Below, piece by piece: positions 20,197-29,161 of a stretch of DNA of 64,000 bases. Positions within the stretch are counted from its first letter, which is position 1. Each line of letters begins with the position of its first letter. The stretch lies in NCBI GenBank assembly GCA_964445985.1, contig CAYUMU010000005.1:1-64000 (forward strand). The letters run 5' to 3'. The stretch is from CAYUMU01 sp964445985 (GTDB taxonomy: Bacteria; Planctomycetota; Planctomycetia; Pirellulales; S012-138). The notes under the pieces were generated by a model. The model had not been told where the DNA came from. It did not search any database and saw only the letters and a list, made by a program, of their open reading frames with translations. A program made the position numbers and the translations under genes.

Positions 20197-20430
20197 TTAC
20201 ACGGCGTGCAGCCGGCGCAATTCTTCGAGTTCCATGGAGAGGCGATGACGGAGCGGGCTTTCGGGCCGCAATTCGTCGAGGAGCGCTTCGGCTTTGCCAA
20301 AGGTCTCTTCCGTCTTATCGCCTTGGTGATGCAGCAACCGTCCCCAGGAGCGCGACACTTCTTGTTCGGTGAGCAAGCTATGACTCCCAACCGAGTTCCA
20401 AAACAGTCGACAACCAAACCGACTTTCCAC
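20197..20430 (-). CDS. Small hypothetical protein, 77 residues
   Basis: The C-terminal two-thirds reads as a well-formed amphipathic helical protein (LLTEQEVSRSWGRLLHHQG, KAEALLDELRPESPLRHRL, ELEELRRLHAV), unlike the surrounding shadow frames. The start is unclear: GTG 20430 opens the frame, while an internal TTG before LLTEQ would also fit. It may be a complete small protein or the tail of a decayed gene. The function is unknown. Confidence 0.45.
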   Translation of the reverse strand: MESRFGCRLFWNSVGSHSLLTEQEVSRSWGRLLHHQGDKTEETFGKAEALLDELRPESPLRHRLSMELEELRRLHAV

Positions 20431-20687
20431 CTTATTATTAGCCGGAATTCACAGGGCCTGCAAGGTTGAGTGCGAAACGTGTCGATTCATGTCGCAAAAG
20501 CGGCTGAATTGGCCCCCCGAGCCGGTGGGGGATTCGCAAACTCACGCGGATCGTGCGGCGAACCGCGCGCGGAAGTGCGCGTAAAAACCAACCTTCCGGC
20601 GACAGCCTTTACCGGTCAGGGCAGTTCAGGCGGGGGGGGATCTGGCCTGCGCCGTTAAGCAACCGCGCGGCGCCTGGCGCGGGGGGC

Positions 20688-22061
20688 TCAGTCGCCCTGC
20701 TCGCCGCGCGGATCGACAACTCGCCCCAAAATGGGTGTGGGAATCTCGTCTTCGCGCACCAGCGGCACCGTGCAGTCGATCAGCAACCAGCTCAACCCGC
20801 CGAGCATGTAAATGCCGGCCGCGATCACAAACACGGGATACCAGCCGTAGGTCACGGCCACCACTCCAAACAGCAGCGGCGCCAGAATTTGGCCGATCGC
20901 CGCCACCGAGTTGTTGAACGAGAACACCGAAGCCGTGGCCTGCCCGCCAATATCGGTGACCGTTCCCCAGCGTGTCGCCACTTCGGTATCGGCAAAGAAC
21001 TTAACCGAGAACAGCAGGGCGCAAAACAAGTAGGGGTTGTCGTAAAAGCTGAGCGCGAACATCAGCATCAGCGCCGCGCCGCACTTGCCGCCGCACCCCA
21101 CCAGGCTGCGTGCCCAGCGGCGGTTGCCCAGTCCTCGCAGCAAAAGGTCGTTGAGAAAACCTCCAAAAACGCCGCCCAGCGCGCCGCCCAGCAGCGGCAA
21201 GGCCGAGAAAATCCCCATCTCCTTGAAATTCAGGGCGTATTCCTTGAACAAGAACAGGGGGATCCAGTTGGAGTACAAGTTATCGGCCATGGTGCTGAGC
21301 AGGGCCGACACGTTGAGCATGCCCAAGTTGGCCAGCGAGCGGGGGCTCATGCGACGGAACATTTCTTTGAGGGGCATTCGCTGCCGACGGCTGGGCGCTT
21401 CGCCCGCTTCAATCAGGGCAACTTCCTGCTCGTTCACCCCGGCATGCTCGCGGGGCGTGTTGCGAAAGCTTTTCAAGAAGATGAATCCCAGCGCCACTCC
21501 CACGCCAGCCAAGATGTAGACCGCCGTTTGCCAAGGCAACTTCAAGACACCGATCATCAGCGTGGCAAAAATCAGGCTGGCGGAGAGCCCGCCCATCCGG
21601 CCGGCGAAAACACCCATCCACCCTTGCACAAAGGTGCGAATGCGCAGCGGAAACCAGGTGCGGGTAACGCGGCTGAGGGCCGCGAAGGCGCCGGCTTGCG
21701 CCGTGCCGAGCAGAGCCCTCGCCATGTAGAGCACGCTCAGGTAGGGCGCGGTGTGCATGGCCAAGGCGATGGACCAAATGATAATGGCGCCGCTCAAATA
21801 CAGGTGGGCGCCAAACACGTCGGCGATCACGCCGGAAGGAAACTGGAAGAGGGTGTAGCAACCGGCGAAGACGCTATCCATCAGGCCCAGTTCGTCGGCT
21901 TTGAGCCCTTGTTTGGCCAGCTCTGGCTTGATGAGAGCGAACGTGTAGCGATGCAAATACATCATCCACGACGTTCCACACCCCAAGGCAAACACCGTCC
22001 ACCGCACGTTGGTGGGGCGCTCCGGATACGCCGTGGGAGACTCGTAGGGTTGCATCGGCAA
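20688..22061 (-). CDS. MFS transporter, anion/organic-acid symporter type
   Basis: 457 residues with about 12 hydrophobic helices and a central cytoplasmic loop (RNTPREHAGVNEQEVALIEAG, then RRQRMPLKEMFRRM). Features typical of the ACS-like branch of the major facilitator superfamily are visible: NVRWTVFALGCGTSWMMYLHR in helix 1 and FPSGVIADVFGAH in the loop 2-3 motif. The likely substrate class is organic anions such as sugar acids; the exact substrate cannot be told. A second ATG two codons in (22055) is possible. No neighbouring catabolic gene points to the substrate. Confidence 0.88.
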   Translation of the reverse strand: MPMQPYESPTAYPERPTNVRWTVFALGCGTSWMMYLHRYTFALIKPELAKQGLKADELGLMDSVFAGCYTLFQFPSGVIADVFGAHLYLSGAIIIWSIALAMHTAPYLSVLYMARALLGTAQAGAFAALSRVTRTWFPLRIRTFVQGWMGVFAGRMGGLSASLIFATLMIGVLKLPWQTAVYILAGVGVALGFIFLKSFRNTPREHAGVNEQEVALIEAGEAPSRRQRMPLKEMFRRMSPRSLANLGMLNVSALLSTMADNLYSNWIPLFLFKEYALNFKEMGIFSALPLLGGALGGVFGGFLNDLLLRGLGNRRWARSLVGCGGKCGAALMLMFALSFYDNPYLFCALLFSVKFFADTEVATRWGTVTDIGGQATASVFSFNNSVAAIGQILAPLLFGVVAVTYGWYPVFVIAAGIYMLGGLSWLLIDCTVPLVREDEIPTPILGRVVDPRGEQGD

Positions 22062-22442
22062 GGAAGGTCTCGCAGGCAGAACTTGGGAGTGGAAAGCAGC
22101 GTGGGCGGAAGCTTAAGGTGGCGTGCGCGATCCCAAGCCTAACGTGCGTTGCGGTCGCTGTCATGCAACTTCCATCGCCCCGCGCTAATGGGTGGTAAAA
22201 CCTGCTTCAGACTTGGCCTGCCAAACGGACGCAAGTTCACACTTGAGAAGTAAACCCTCCGCCCCCGCGCCATCGCGAAAAGCAAGCGGCAGGTTGGCTC
22301 GGGAAGCCGCGACGGTTGCAGCCCAAGCCATTCTGACCGACACTTGATTGCGATGAGCCGCTGGTTCCGCGAGTGGGAAGCCGGTGGAAGCCCCCGCCTC
22401 GCGGTGGTGCGTACCGAAATTCGATCGCCAAGGATTTGCAGC
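22062..22442. other. Divergent intergenic region, 381 bp
   Basis: It lies between the MFS gene (-) and the thioredoxin-like gene (+). No protein-like frame, RNA or clear repeat was recognised. Confidence 0.45.
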
Positions 22443-23309
22443 ATGCCCAGTGAATCGGAGTGGGTGGTGGAGACCAGCCCTGAGAAGTTTGAAGCCGACG
22501 TGATCGAGCGGTCGCGGCAGGTGCCGGTGGTGCTCGATTTTTGGGCGCCCTGGTGCGCCCCTTGCCGCACATTGGGCCCTGTGCTGGAAAAGCTGGCGGC
22601 CGAGTCCGCTGGCCAGTTTGTGTTGGTGAAGGCCAACATCGACGAGTGCGGGGAATTCGCCGGGCAGTTTGGCGTGAACAGCGTGCCCACCGTGGTCGGC
22701 CTGCGCGACGGCCAGCCCGTCGACGCCTTTGTGGGGGCATTGCCCGAAGCTCAAATCAAGGCCTGGCTCGAACGACTGCTGCCCACCGCCGCCGAATTGG
22801 CCACCTCGGCCGCCCTGGCCCTGGTGGATAGTGAACCCGAACAAGCCGAGGCGCTGCTCCGCGAAGCCTGGGCCAATTCAGCAGCCAACGAGGTGCTGGC
22901 GCCCATCGCCCTGGCCCGCCTGCTGCTCCACCAGAACCGGGCGGACGAGTGCCGCGAAATCATTGCCCAGTTGGAGAAGCGTGGGTATCTGGAACCCGAG
23001 GCCGAGCAGGTTCGGGCCGAGTTGGACGTAAAGGAAAAGGCGGCCGACGCCGGCAGCGTGGACGATATCCGCGCCGAATTGGCGAACAACCCCAGCGATT
23101 ACTCCATTCAACTTCGCCTGGCCGAAGCCCTGGCGGCCACGGGCGCATTTCGCGAAGCCCTGGAAATTTGCTTGAACCTGGTGATCGACGACCGCCCCCG
23201 CACGGGCGAAACAGCCCGGCAACTGATGATCGACCTGTTCCAATTGCCGAACATCGACGCCGAACTGGCGGCCGAGTTTCAACGAAAGTTGTCGTCGGCG
23301 CTGTATTGA
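22443..23309 (+). CDS. Thioredoxin-TPR chaperedoxin-like protein (CnoX/YbbN family)
   Basis: 288 residues. The thioredoxin fold spans residues 1-110 with active site WCAPC (CxxC intact, Ala in place of the common Gly) and the cis-proline loop VPTVVGLRDG. The C-terminal half is TPR-like helices (EQAEALLREAW, LRLAEALAATGAFREALEI). The same layout is found in CnoX/YbbN, which protects proteins from oxidative aggregation. With both cysteines present it may act as a redox enzyme as well as a holdase. The start is ATG 22443; the extension to 22344 has no family likeness. It converges on the pyrophosphatase gene. Confidence 0.87.
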   Translation: MPSESEWVVETSPEKFEADVIERSRQVPVVLDFWAPWCAPCRTLGPVLEKLAAESAGQFVLVKANIDECGEFAGQFGVNSVPTVVGLRDGQPVDAFVGALPEAQIKAWLERLLPTAAELATSAALALVDSEPEQAEALLREAWANSAANEVLAPIALARLLLHQNRADECREIIAQLEKRGYLEPEAEQVRAELDVKEKAADAGSVDDIRAELANNPSDYSIQLRLAEALAATGAFREALEICLNLVIDDRPRTGETARQLMIDLFQLPNIDAELAAEFQRKLSSALY

Positions 23310-23467
23310 AATGCGTTTACCGTCCGGCGGTGTCGCTGCGCTCACACGCCGGCTACGGGCTGAAAACCCCTTCGGGGTGGAATATTTGATTCCGGGCCGA
23401 GTCCGATGGACGCGGTTTATCCGCCGCTCCCTGAATTCCCGCATCCGCGGAAATGACGGTTTGGCAA
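23310..23467. repeat. Short palindromic repeats between convergent genes
   Basis: GAATTCCCGCATCCGCGGAA starts at 23433 and runs into ATGACGG. It is one of several 'ATTCCCGC...GCGGGAAT...GAC' units in the window. A second inverted unit GTGTCGCTGCGCTCACACGC lies near 23330. The hairpins may serve as two-way terminators for the convergent genes. Confidence 0.45.
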
Positions 23468-24043
23468 TCACCGCTTCTCCGACCGAAAACCCCGTCGCCG
23501 CTGCGAACTGTACCGCTCCAGGGCGTCTTCAATGACGGGCAGCGTGGCGCTGGCGGGCTGGAATTCGTCCACCTCCACCGCCTTGCCTTCCAGCGATTTA
23601 TAGTCCTGAAAGAACCGGCGAAGCATGGCCAAGCGGTGGCCGGGGAGTTCGGCCGCCTCTCGGTAGCCGTTGAACTCGGGGTCTTGAACGGCCACGGCCA
23701 GAATTTTGTGGTCGCGTTTGCCGCTGTCGATCATCGTCATCAGCCCGATCGCCCGCGATTCCACCAAAGTGAGCGGCGCCACCTTTTCCTGGCACAGCAC
23801 CAGCACATCGAGGGCGTCGCCGTCTTCGGCCAGGGTTTGCGGAATGAACCCATAATTGGCGGGGTAATGCACCGCCGAATACAGGATGCGGTCGAGCCGC
23901 AACAAGCCGGTTTCTTTGTCGAGCTCGTACTTCACGCTCGACCCCGTGGGGATCTCAATGATCGAGGTAAACTCGGCCGGGAGATGTTCACCAGGCGTCA
24001 CGTCGTGCCACGCATGCGTCATGTTCGGCTTTCCTTTGGCCAC
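23468..24043 (-). CDS. ppa: Inorganic pyrophosphatase (class I)
   Basis: 191 residues, the family length. It hydrolyses pyrophosphate to phosphate in the cytoplasm. Visible signatures are EIPTGSSVKYELDK, HYPANYGFIPQT and the metal-binding motif DGDALDVLV (D-x-D-x-x-D, with Ala where Pro or Glu is common), then KVDD-equivalent residues around SGKRDHKILAVAV. A second ATG at 24022 (MTHAWHDV) may be the true start. The last residues (QRRRGFRSEKR) are basic and probably unstructured. Confidence 0.93.
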   Translation of the reverse strand: MAKGKPNMTHAWHDVTPGEHLPAEFTSIIEIPTGSSVKYELDKETGLLRLDRILYSAVHYPANYGFIPQTLAEDGDALDVLVLCQEKVAPLTLVESRAIGLMTMIDSGKRDHKILAVAVQDPEFNGYREAAELPGHRLAMLRRFFQDYKSLEGKAVEVDEFQPASATLPVIEDALERYSSQRRRGFRSEKR

Positions 24044-24370
24044 TGCGGTTCAATCGATTAGGGGTGGAAATACTTCGCTACATCCGCGGGGCGTGCGGCG
24101 CCGAGTTCCAGGCATACGCATGTTAGCTCACATCGCCCCTGATCGCAGGGGGGGAACCAAGGGAAGTGCCGACTTTCCCCCGCGGGGGCGGTGTTTTTCA
24201 TCCAGACACGCTGTTGGGTTCGGCCGGGGGCGCGGTTGCTGGCGTCGCTAGCTACCTTTGGAACAGACCGTCCGTTATAAATTCGTTGGACGGCGAGATC
24301 CTGCCCCCCAGGGGGCTTTCGATCACCGTCCCCTTCCCTCGCTCCCTGTTCCAACCGGATACGTTTCGCC
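24044..24370. other. Divergent intergenic region, 327 bp
   Basis: It lies between the pyrophosphatase (-) and larC (+). No coding frame or recognisable site was found beyond the expected promoters. Confidence 0.45.
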
Positions 24371-25552
24371 GTGAAAATTGCCTACTTTGATTGTGTTAGC
24401 GGCATCAGCGGCGATATGACGCTGGGGGCTCTGGTCGATGCGGGCGTGGAGCTGGCCGCCCTGCAACAGGCGATCGATTCGCTCAAAATCCCGGGCTGCC
24501 GATTGGTCGCCAGCGAAGTCAAACGGCACGGCTTTCGGGCCACGCACATCGAGGTGCGGCACGAGCCCGAGCACGCCCATCGGCATTTGCATCACATTGT
24601 GAGCATGATCGAAGGCAGCCAGCTCACGCCGGCCCAGCAAGACCTGGCCAAGCGCATCTTCCAGCACATCGGCGAAGCCGAAGCCAAGGTGCATGGCTCC
24701 ACGCTGCAAAAAATTCACTTCCACGAAGTGGGCGCCGTGGATTCCATCGCCGATATTTGCGGCGCAGCCGTGGGCTTGAACCTGTTGGGCGTCGATCGCA
24801 TCGTGGCTTCGCCCATTCCCACGGGGACCGGCACGATTACCATTGCCCACGGCCGGGTGAGCGTGCCCGCCCCGGCCACGGCCGAGTTGCTACGCGGTAT
24901 TCCCCTGGTCGAAACGAGCATTGCCTGCGAGCTGACCACGCCCACCGGCGCCGCCATTTTGGCCACCGTGGCCGATAGTTACGGCCCGCTGCCCGGCATG
25001 CGGATCGAAAGCATTGGCTACGGGGCCGGCACGAAAGAACTGCGCGAGCAGGCCAACGTCCTACGGCTCATCGTGGGCGAAAGCGTGGAAGGCGCCGCCA
25101 CCGACCAGGTTTGGGTACTGGAAACCAACCTCGACGACATCAGCGGCGAGCTGATCGCCCACTGCACCACCAAGCTGTGGGAAGCCGGCGCGCTCGATGT
25201 TTACACCACGGCCGTCAACATGAAGAAAAACCGACCCGGCGTGGTGCTCACCGTGCTAGGGCCGGCGCTGCTGGTGCCCAAGCTGGAACGCATCATGTTT
25301 CGCGAAACCACCACGCTGGGCGTGCGTCGCTGGCCGGTCAGCCGCCACAAGCTGGAGCGCAAGGCCCACCTGGTCGAAACCGCCTGGGGTCCCGTGGCGG
25401 GCAAACTGGCATGGATCGCCGGCATGCCTGAGTGCTTTTCGCCCGAGTTCGAGTCGTGCCGCGCCGTGGCCGAAACGCACCAGGTGCCGCTCAAAGACGT
25501 TTACGAGGCGGCCCAACAGGCTTTTCGCAATGCCAGCGAAGCGACCAGCTAA
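24371..25552 (+). CDS. larC: Nickel-pincer cofactor biosynthesis protein LarC
   Basis: 393 residues. LarC inserts nickel into the pyridinium bis-thiocarboxylate precursor of lactate racemase and related enzymes. Family hallmarks are the N-terminus KIAYFDCVSGISGDMTLGAL, the HEVGAVDSIADICGAAVGL block (IHFHEVG), PTGTGTI, TPTGAAIL and the C-terminal MKKNRPGVVLTVL and RETTTLGVR segments. The start codon is GTG 24371. No larB, larE or larA homologue is in the window, so LarC is an orphan here. Confidence 0.93.
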   Translation: MKIAYFDCVSGISGDMTLGALVDAGVELAALQQAIDSLKIPGCRLVASEVKRHGFRATHIEVRHEPEHAHRHLHHIVSMIEGSQLTPAQQDLAKRIFQHIGEAEAKVHGSTLQKIHFHEVGAVDSIADICGAAVGLNLLGVDRIVASPIPTGTGTITIAHGRVSVPAPATAELLRGIPLVETSIACELTTPTGAAILATVADSYGPLPGMRIESIGYGAGTKELREQANVLRLIVGESVEGAATDQVWVLETNLDDISGELIAHCTTKLWEAGALDVYTTAVNMKKNRPGVVLTVLGPALLVPKLERIMFRETTTLGVRRWPVSRHKLERKAHLVETAWGPVAGKLAWIAGMPECFSPEFESCRAVAETHQVPLKDVYEAAQQAFRNASEATS

Positions 25553-25716
25553 GGGCCTAAAACATGCCCCACGGCAGGCGGGGTTGTAAAGGGCGAGGGT
25601 GCGGCTCTTCCTGCTTGTAACCGGCCTTGCGGCACTTCAAAATAGGTACAGCCTACGATCCCGGGGCAATTGCCCTGGACCGTGACTTCCCCTACCTACT
25701 TCCGCCCCGCCCCGGA

Positions 25717-27468
25717 ATGCATCCTGCCATGCCAGCCCCCTTCGGCCATTGCTGCCTCGAACCCCAGAACCGATGTGGCAACCTCAACGCGCGCGGCTTC
25801 GTTCGCTGGTTGGCCCCAGCACTCGCCCTGCTGCTGGGCTGGCTTCCATTGGCAAGCATTGCCGCGCCGCCTGCGGTCACTTCCCTGTTTCCCGCCGGCG
25901 TGCCTCGCGGGGCCACGACCGAAATCACCGTCGAGGGAACACTCGACCCGTGGCCGGTCGATGCATGGTGCGATCGGCAGGGCGTGACCATTACCGCTGG
26001 CAAGAAGAAGGGCCAGCTTTCGGTGCAGGTGGCCGACGATGTTCCACCCGGCGTGTGCTTCGTTCGACTGCACAACGCCGATGGCGCGGCCGCCATGAAG
26101 CCGCTCATCATTGGCCATCTTCCTGAAGGTTTGGAAAAAGAGCCGAACGATTCCCCCTCCAAGCCGCAAGCGGTGGCGGCCAACGGCGTCACGATCAACG
26201 GCCGCTTCGATAAGGCCGGCGACGTGGATGTGTATGCCGTGGAGCTCAAGGCAGGCCAAACCCTCGTGGCCGCCCTCGAATCCAACTTCACCCTGGGCAA
26301 ACTGGCCGACGCTACCTTGCAAGTTCTCGATGCCCGTGGGTTTGTGCAGGCACACAACGACGATGCCCGCGGCATGGACCCCCTGATTGCCTTCGAGGCG
26401 CCGGCCGATGGCACCTATCTGGTGCGAACCTTCAGTTTTCCTGCCGTGGCCAACACTACCATTCGCTATGCCGGCGGACCCGACTTGATTTACCGGCTAA
26501 CAATCACCTCCGGCCCTTACGTGGATTACGTGCTCCCCCTGGCAGTCGCTTCGGCAGACACCACCGCCGTGCAACCGCATGGCTGGAACCTAGGTCGAAG
26601 CCAGCCCATCGATATTCTCCCTGCCCAGCCCAGTGACAAAGCAGAGTTTGCGGCCGCGTTCCAGCCCGGCGTGGCAGGCGTGGTCGAAGTGACCCGCGAG
26701 CCGCACCCCGTGATGGTCGAGCAAGAGCCCAACGGAGAGCCGGCGCAGGCCCAGGCGATTTCGTGGCCGATCAGCGTATCGGGCGTGATTGGCAGCGCGG
26801 GCGACGTGGATGTTTATCGTTTTAAGGCGACCAAAGGCGACAACCTGAACTTTGCCGCCGAAAGCTGGAAGCTAGGCTACGAGCTCGACGTGTACCTCAC
26901 GCTCACCGATACGGCCGGCGTGAAGCTCAAGGAAATCGATGACACCGTGCGCAACGAACGCGAGGCCGAGTTGGTCCATCGCTTTGCGGCCGATGGCGAG
27001 TATCTGCTGCATGTGCGTGATCTGTATCAGCACGGCGGTTCGCGTTACCCCTATCGCGTGCGCGTCGCTCCGGTCGAAGTTGCATTCACCCTGACGGTAA
27101 CCGCCGACCGTTTCGCCGTGCCGGCCGATAAGCCGCTGGAAATCCCCGTTACGGTGACGCGCGCGGCAGGCTTCAATGGCGAAATCAAGGTGAGCCTGGC
27201 CGACCTGCCCGAGGGCCTGAAATGCGAACCAGCCATCTCCGCCCCCACCGGGCCCACGGCCAAAAGCATCAAGCTGTCGGTCGCTCGGGTCGATGGCAAA
27301 ACCCACTCCGGCCCGCTGCAAATTGTGGGCGAGGGCGCGATCGTAACCAAACCACCCGCCGAACCAGGCCCGGCAATAACCCGCACCGCCACGGCGCCGG
27401 TGGAAGGCACAACAATTCGCCAGAGCAGGATTTGGATTTACCCTGAGGCCGCAGCCAAGGCGAAGTAA
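25717..27468 (+). CDS. Secreted protein with two PPC (pre-peptidase C-terminal) domains
   Basis: 583 residues from ATG 25717; ATG 25729 is an alternative. A late hydrophobic segment (FVRWLAPALALLLGWLPLAS, then IAA) is the signal peptide. An immunoglobulin-like/IPT-like N-terminal domain (TSLFPAGVPRGATTEITVEG) is followed by two PPC domains, each with an EPN motif and GDVDVY (EKEPNDS...AGDVDVYAVE and EQEPNGE...AGDVDVYRFK). The C-terminal part looks like another beta-sandwich. PPC domains often accompany secreted proteases, but no catalytic domain is visible here. It is probably a periplasmic or surface binding protein. Confidence 0.8.
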   Translation: MHPAMPAPFGHCCLEPQNRCGNLNARGFVRWLAPALALLLGWLPLASIAAPPAVTSLFPAGVPRGATTEITVEGTLDPWPVDAWCDRQGVTITAGKKKGQLSVQVADDVPPGVCFVRLHNADGAAAMKPLIIGHLPEGLEKEPNDSPSKPQAVAANGVTINGRFDKAGDVDVYAVELKAGQTLVAALESNFTLGKLADATLQVLDARGFVQAHNDDARGMDPLIAFEAPADGTYLVRTFSFPAVANTTIRYAGGPDLIYRLTITSGPYVDYVLPLAVASADTTAVQPHGWNLGRSQPIDILPAQPSDKAEFAAAFQPGVAGVVEVTREPHPVMVEQEPNGEPAQAQAISWPISVSGVIGSAGDVDVYRFKATKGDNLNFAAESWKLGYELDVYLTLTDTAGVKLKEIDDTVRNEREAELVHRFAADGEYLLHVRDLYQHGGSRYPYRVRVAPVEVAFTLTVTADRFAVPADKPLEIPVTVTRAAGFNGEIKVSLADLPEGLKCEPAISAPTGPTAKSIKLSVARVDGKTHSGPLQIVGEGAIVTKPPAEPGPAITRTATAPVEGTTIRQSRIWIYPEAAAKAK

Positions 27469-27486
27469 ACGGCTCATGCTGGGTGC

Positions 27487-27514
27487 CATGCTTACGCCCA
27501 CTGGCGTAAGCATG
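27487..27514. repeat. Palindromic repeat CATGCTTACGCC type, copy 1
   Basis: CATGCTTACGCC (27487-27498) and GGCGTAAGCATG (27503-27514) form a perfect 12-bp stem with a 4-base loop. It lies 19 bp after the PPC gene. Related copies are at 29094-29119 and 43029-43055. Confidence 0.7.
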
Positions 27515-27755
27515 CAAAGCGGCTCTAGCAACGGGCCCCAGGCGAACTTGGCCGCGCGCGGGCGGCTTGCGTAGACGGCGCGGTGTTCAATAATAGTTTG
27601 GCCCGGTGACTCCCCTAGGCAGTTTCAGCTTAGTTTGGCCAAGTTCTTCTGGGGGCAAGTTGTGGGCAGAGTTGGTTGTGGTCTTTTGGTCCCAACTTGA
27701 CCCTAGCCACCTCCGACATCGCTTCAACTGAATATCCTGGTGACAGGTCAAACTA

Positions 27756-28583
27756 ATGAAACGACCAAAATCCGCAGCTGACCTCAACTTCATGTCCGGA
27801 TGGAGGACTGGGGCCTATCCTCCGCCGGGATTCGCGCCATTCGGCGGGTGTGACCTGGGGAATGGTGATTTTTTCGGTCTTTATTGGCCGACAGGTCACG
27901 AGAACGAAGAGCCGATTGTCTGCGAGATGAGTCACGACGATCGAACTTTGATGCCATCCTTTTCGTCGTACGAGAAATGGCTTGAATGGGCCGACGCGAA
28001 TGATTGGGAGTGGGGCGAAATAGAAGTGGACGATGAAGACTTTGTGCTGTCCCATATGGAGGCGGCAACGAATGCGATTAAGGCCAACCAGCCGCAGGTT
28101 GCGATCCCATTCCTGGAGAAGGCATGCAAATCGCTTCCCGACTTTGGTGCGCCCTGGGCTTTACTTGCGAGCCAACGCAAACGGCTCGGTGATCTCGAAG
28201 GCGCGGAAGCAGCCGCTTTGAAGGCGGCCCAGCTTGCTTCATGGGTCTTTGAAGGCTCGGAGATGCAGTCGCTTCGCTTGATTCGACAGGATGGCCCTTT
28301 TGCCCATGATCCCCTTGTGAGGCGAAGGGATCTTGTCTGCGCGAAGCGGGGAGGAGTCAAGGAAAACCTCCTCTACGATGCACTGCGCGAGTGCATTGCC
28401 GAATACCGAGAGCAAGGGCAATATATTCCCGCCATCACCTTGCTATGCAATTTTGGGTATGCGATGGAACAAGAAACCATTTCATTCCAGGAGCGAAGCG
28501 GCTTTGTGCCCGCAGCCTGGAAAGCCGAATATGACGAATTGTGTCTTGAAGGCTTGGGGGCGACGCGAACGCTACCCTCGTGA
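27756..28583 (+). CDS. Hypothetical protein, SUKH-like N-terminus with helical repeats
   Basis: 275 residues. The N-terminal part (GCDLGNGDFFGLYWPTG, then EEPIVCEMSHDD, FSSYEKWLEW) resembles the last strands and helix of SMI1/KNR4 (SUKH) folds. The middle (about 95-170) has TPR-like helices (AIPFLEKACKSLPDFGAPWA, AEAAALKAAQLA). No catalytic motif is seen. SUKH proteins are often immunity proteins in toxin systems, but no toxin gene is adjacent, so a role is not assigned. Confidence 0.65.
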   Translation: MKRPKSAADLNFMSGWRTGAYPPPGFAPFGGCDLGNGDFFGLYWPTGHENEEPIVCEMSHDDRTLMPSFSSYEKWLEWADANDWEWGEIEVDDEDFVLSHMEAATNAIKANQPQVAIPFLEKACKSLPDFGAPWALLASQRKRLGDLEGAEAAALKAAQLASWVFEGSEMQSLRLIRQDGPFAHDPLVRRRDLVCAKRGGVKENLLYDALRECIAEYREQGQYIPAITLLCNFGYAMEQETISFQERSGFVPAAWKAEYDELCLEGLGATRTLPS

Positions 28584-28647
28584 TCATTTCTTTGAGACGG
28601 GCGCCCCTATTGCTCCGTGCCATGCAATTTAGCTCAGCGATCCCCAT

Positions 28648-29025
28648 TCACCCCCGCGATTCCAAATTGAGCAGAATATTCTCTCGCACTTCCAAGTCTT
28701 TTTTGTTTCTGCCGCGCAGAATCGCTTGCTTCGTTTGGGCATCATAGGCATTGTCGCGAACATTCTGATGCAACGCATGCAGCAGGGCAATCTCCAGTTT
28801 CCGGTCGACAATGGCCTGCTCGCGATCTCCCTTGAGTTCATGGTAAATCGCCGAGGCCTCGGCAGCGATGATCGCTCCACTATCTTCGGGAACTCGCAAA
28901 AGCAACCGCTCCAAAGCCGGCAATTCCTGCCTGGCCTCGTCTTCTTTGTGTTTCTCATACATTATTCTATGCATTTTTCTGCATAGTTTATAGAGCTCTC
29001 CCCAGGGAACACTGGACTCAGACAT
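28648..29025 (-). CDS. Hypothetical helical protein, 125 residues
   Basis: Charged and helical throughout (MYEKHKEDEARQELPALERL, AIYHELKGDREQAIVDRKLE), ending in a basic segment. It has the composition of a real soluble cytoplasmic protein and lies on the opposite strand from the preceding unknown gene. No family was recognised. Confidence 0.6.
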   Translation of the reverse strand: MSESSVPWGELYKLCRKMHRIMYEKHKEDEARQELPALERLLLRVPEDSGAIIAAEASAIYHELKGDREQAIVDRKLEIALLHALHQNVRDNAYDAQTKQAILRGRNKKDLEVRENILLNLESRG

Positions 29026-29093
29026 CGCAATGACTCTTACGAAAACAGCCGCTCTTTGAACGCAGCCAGGGCCTCATTGGGCTCTGGTCGGCG

Positions 29094-29119
29094 CATGCTT
29101 ACGCCACGGGGTAAGCATG
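29094..29119. repeat. Palindromic repeat CATGCTTACGCC type, copy 2
   Basis: CATGCTTACGCC (29094-29105) faces GTAAGCATG (29111-29119); the stem is imperfect next to the loop. It is followed by GCACACG, as in copy 3. Confidence 0.65.
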
Positions 29120-29161
29120 GCACACGATAATACACGGGCGTCGCCCCCGCCGTTTTCGTCT

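Noticed and set aside
20553..22142. 529-codon plus-strand frame over the MFS gene
   Set aside because: It is the antisense of 12 clear membrane helices; the translation is His/Gln/Gly-rich without domain likeness.
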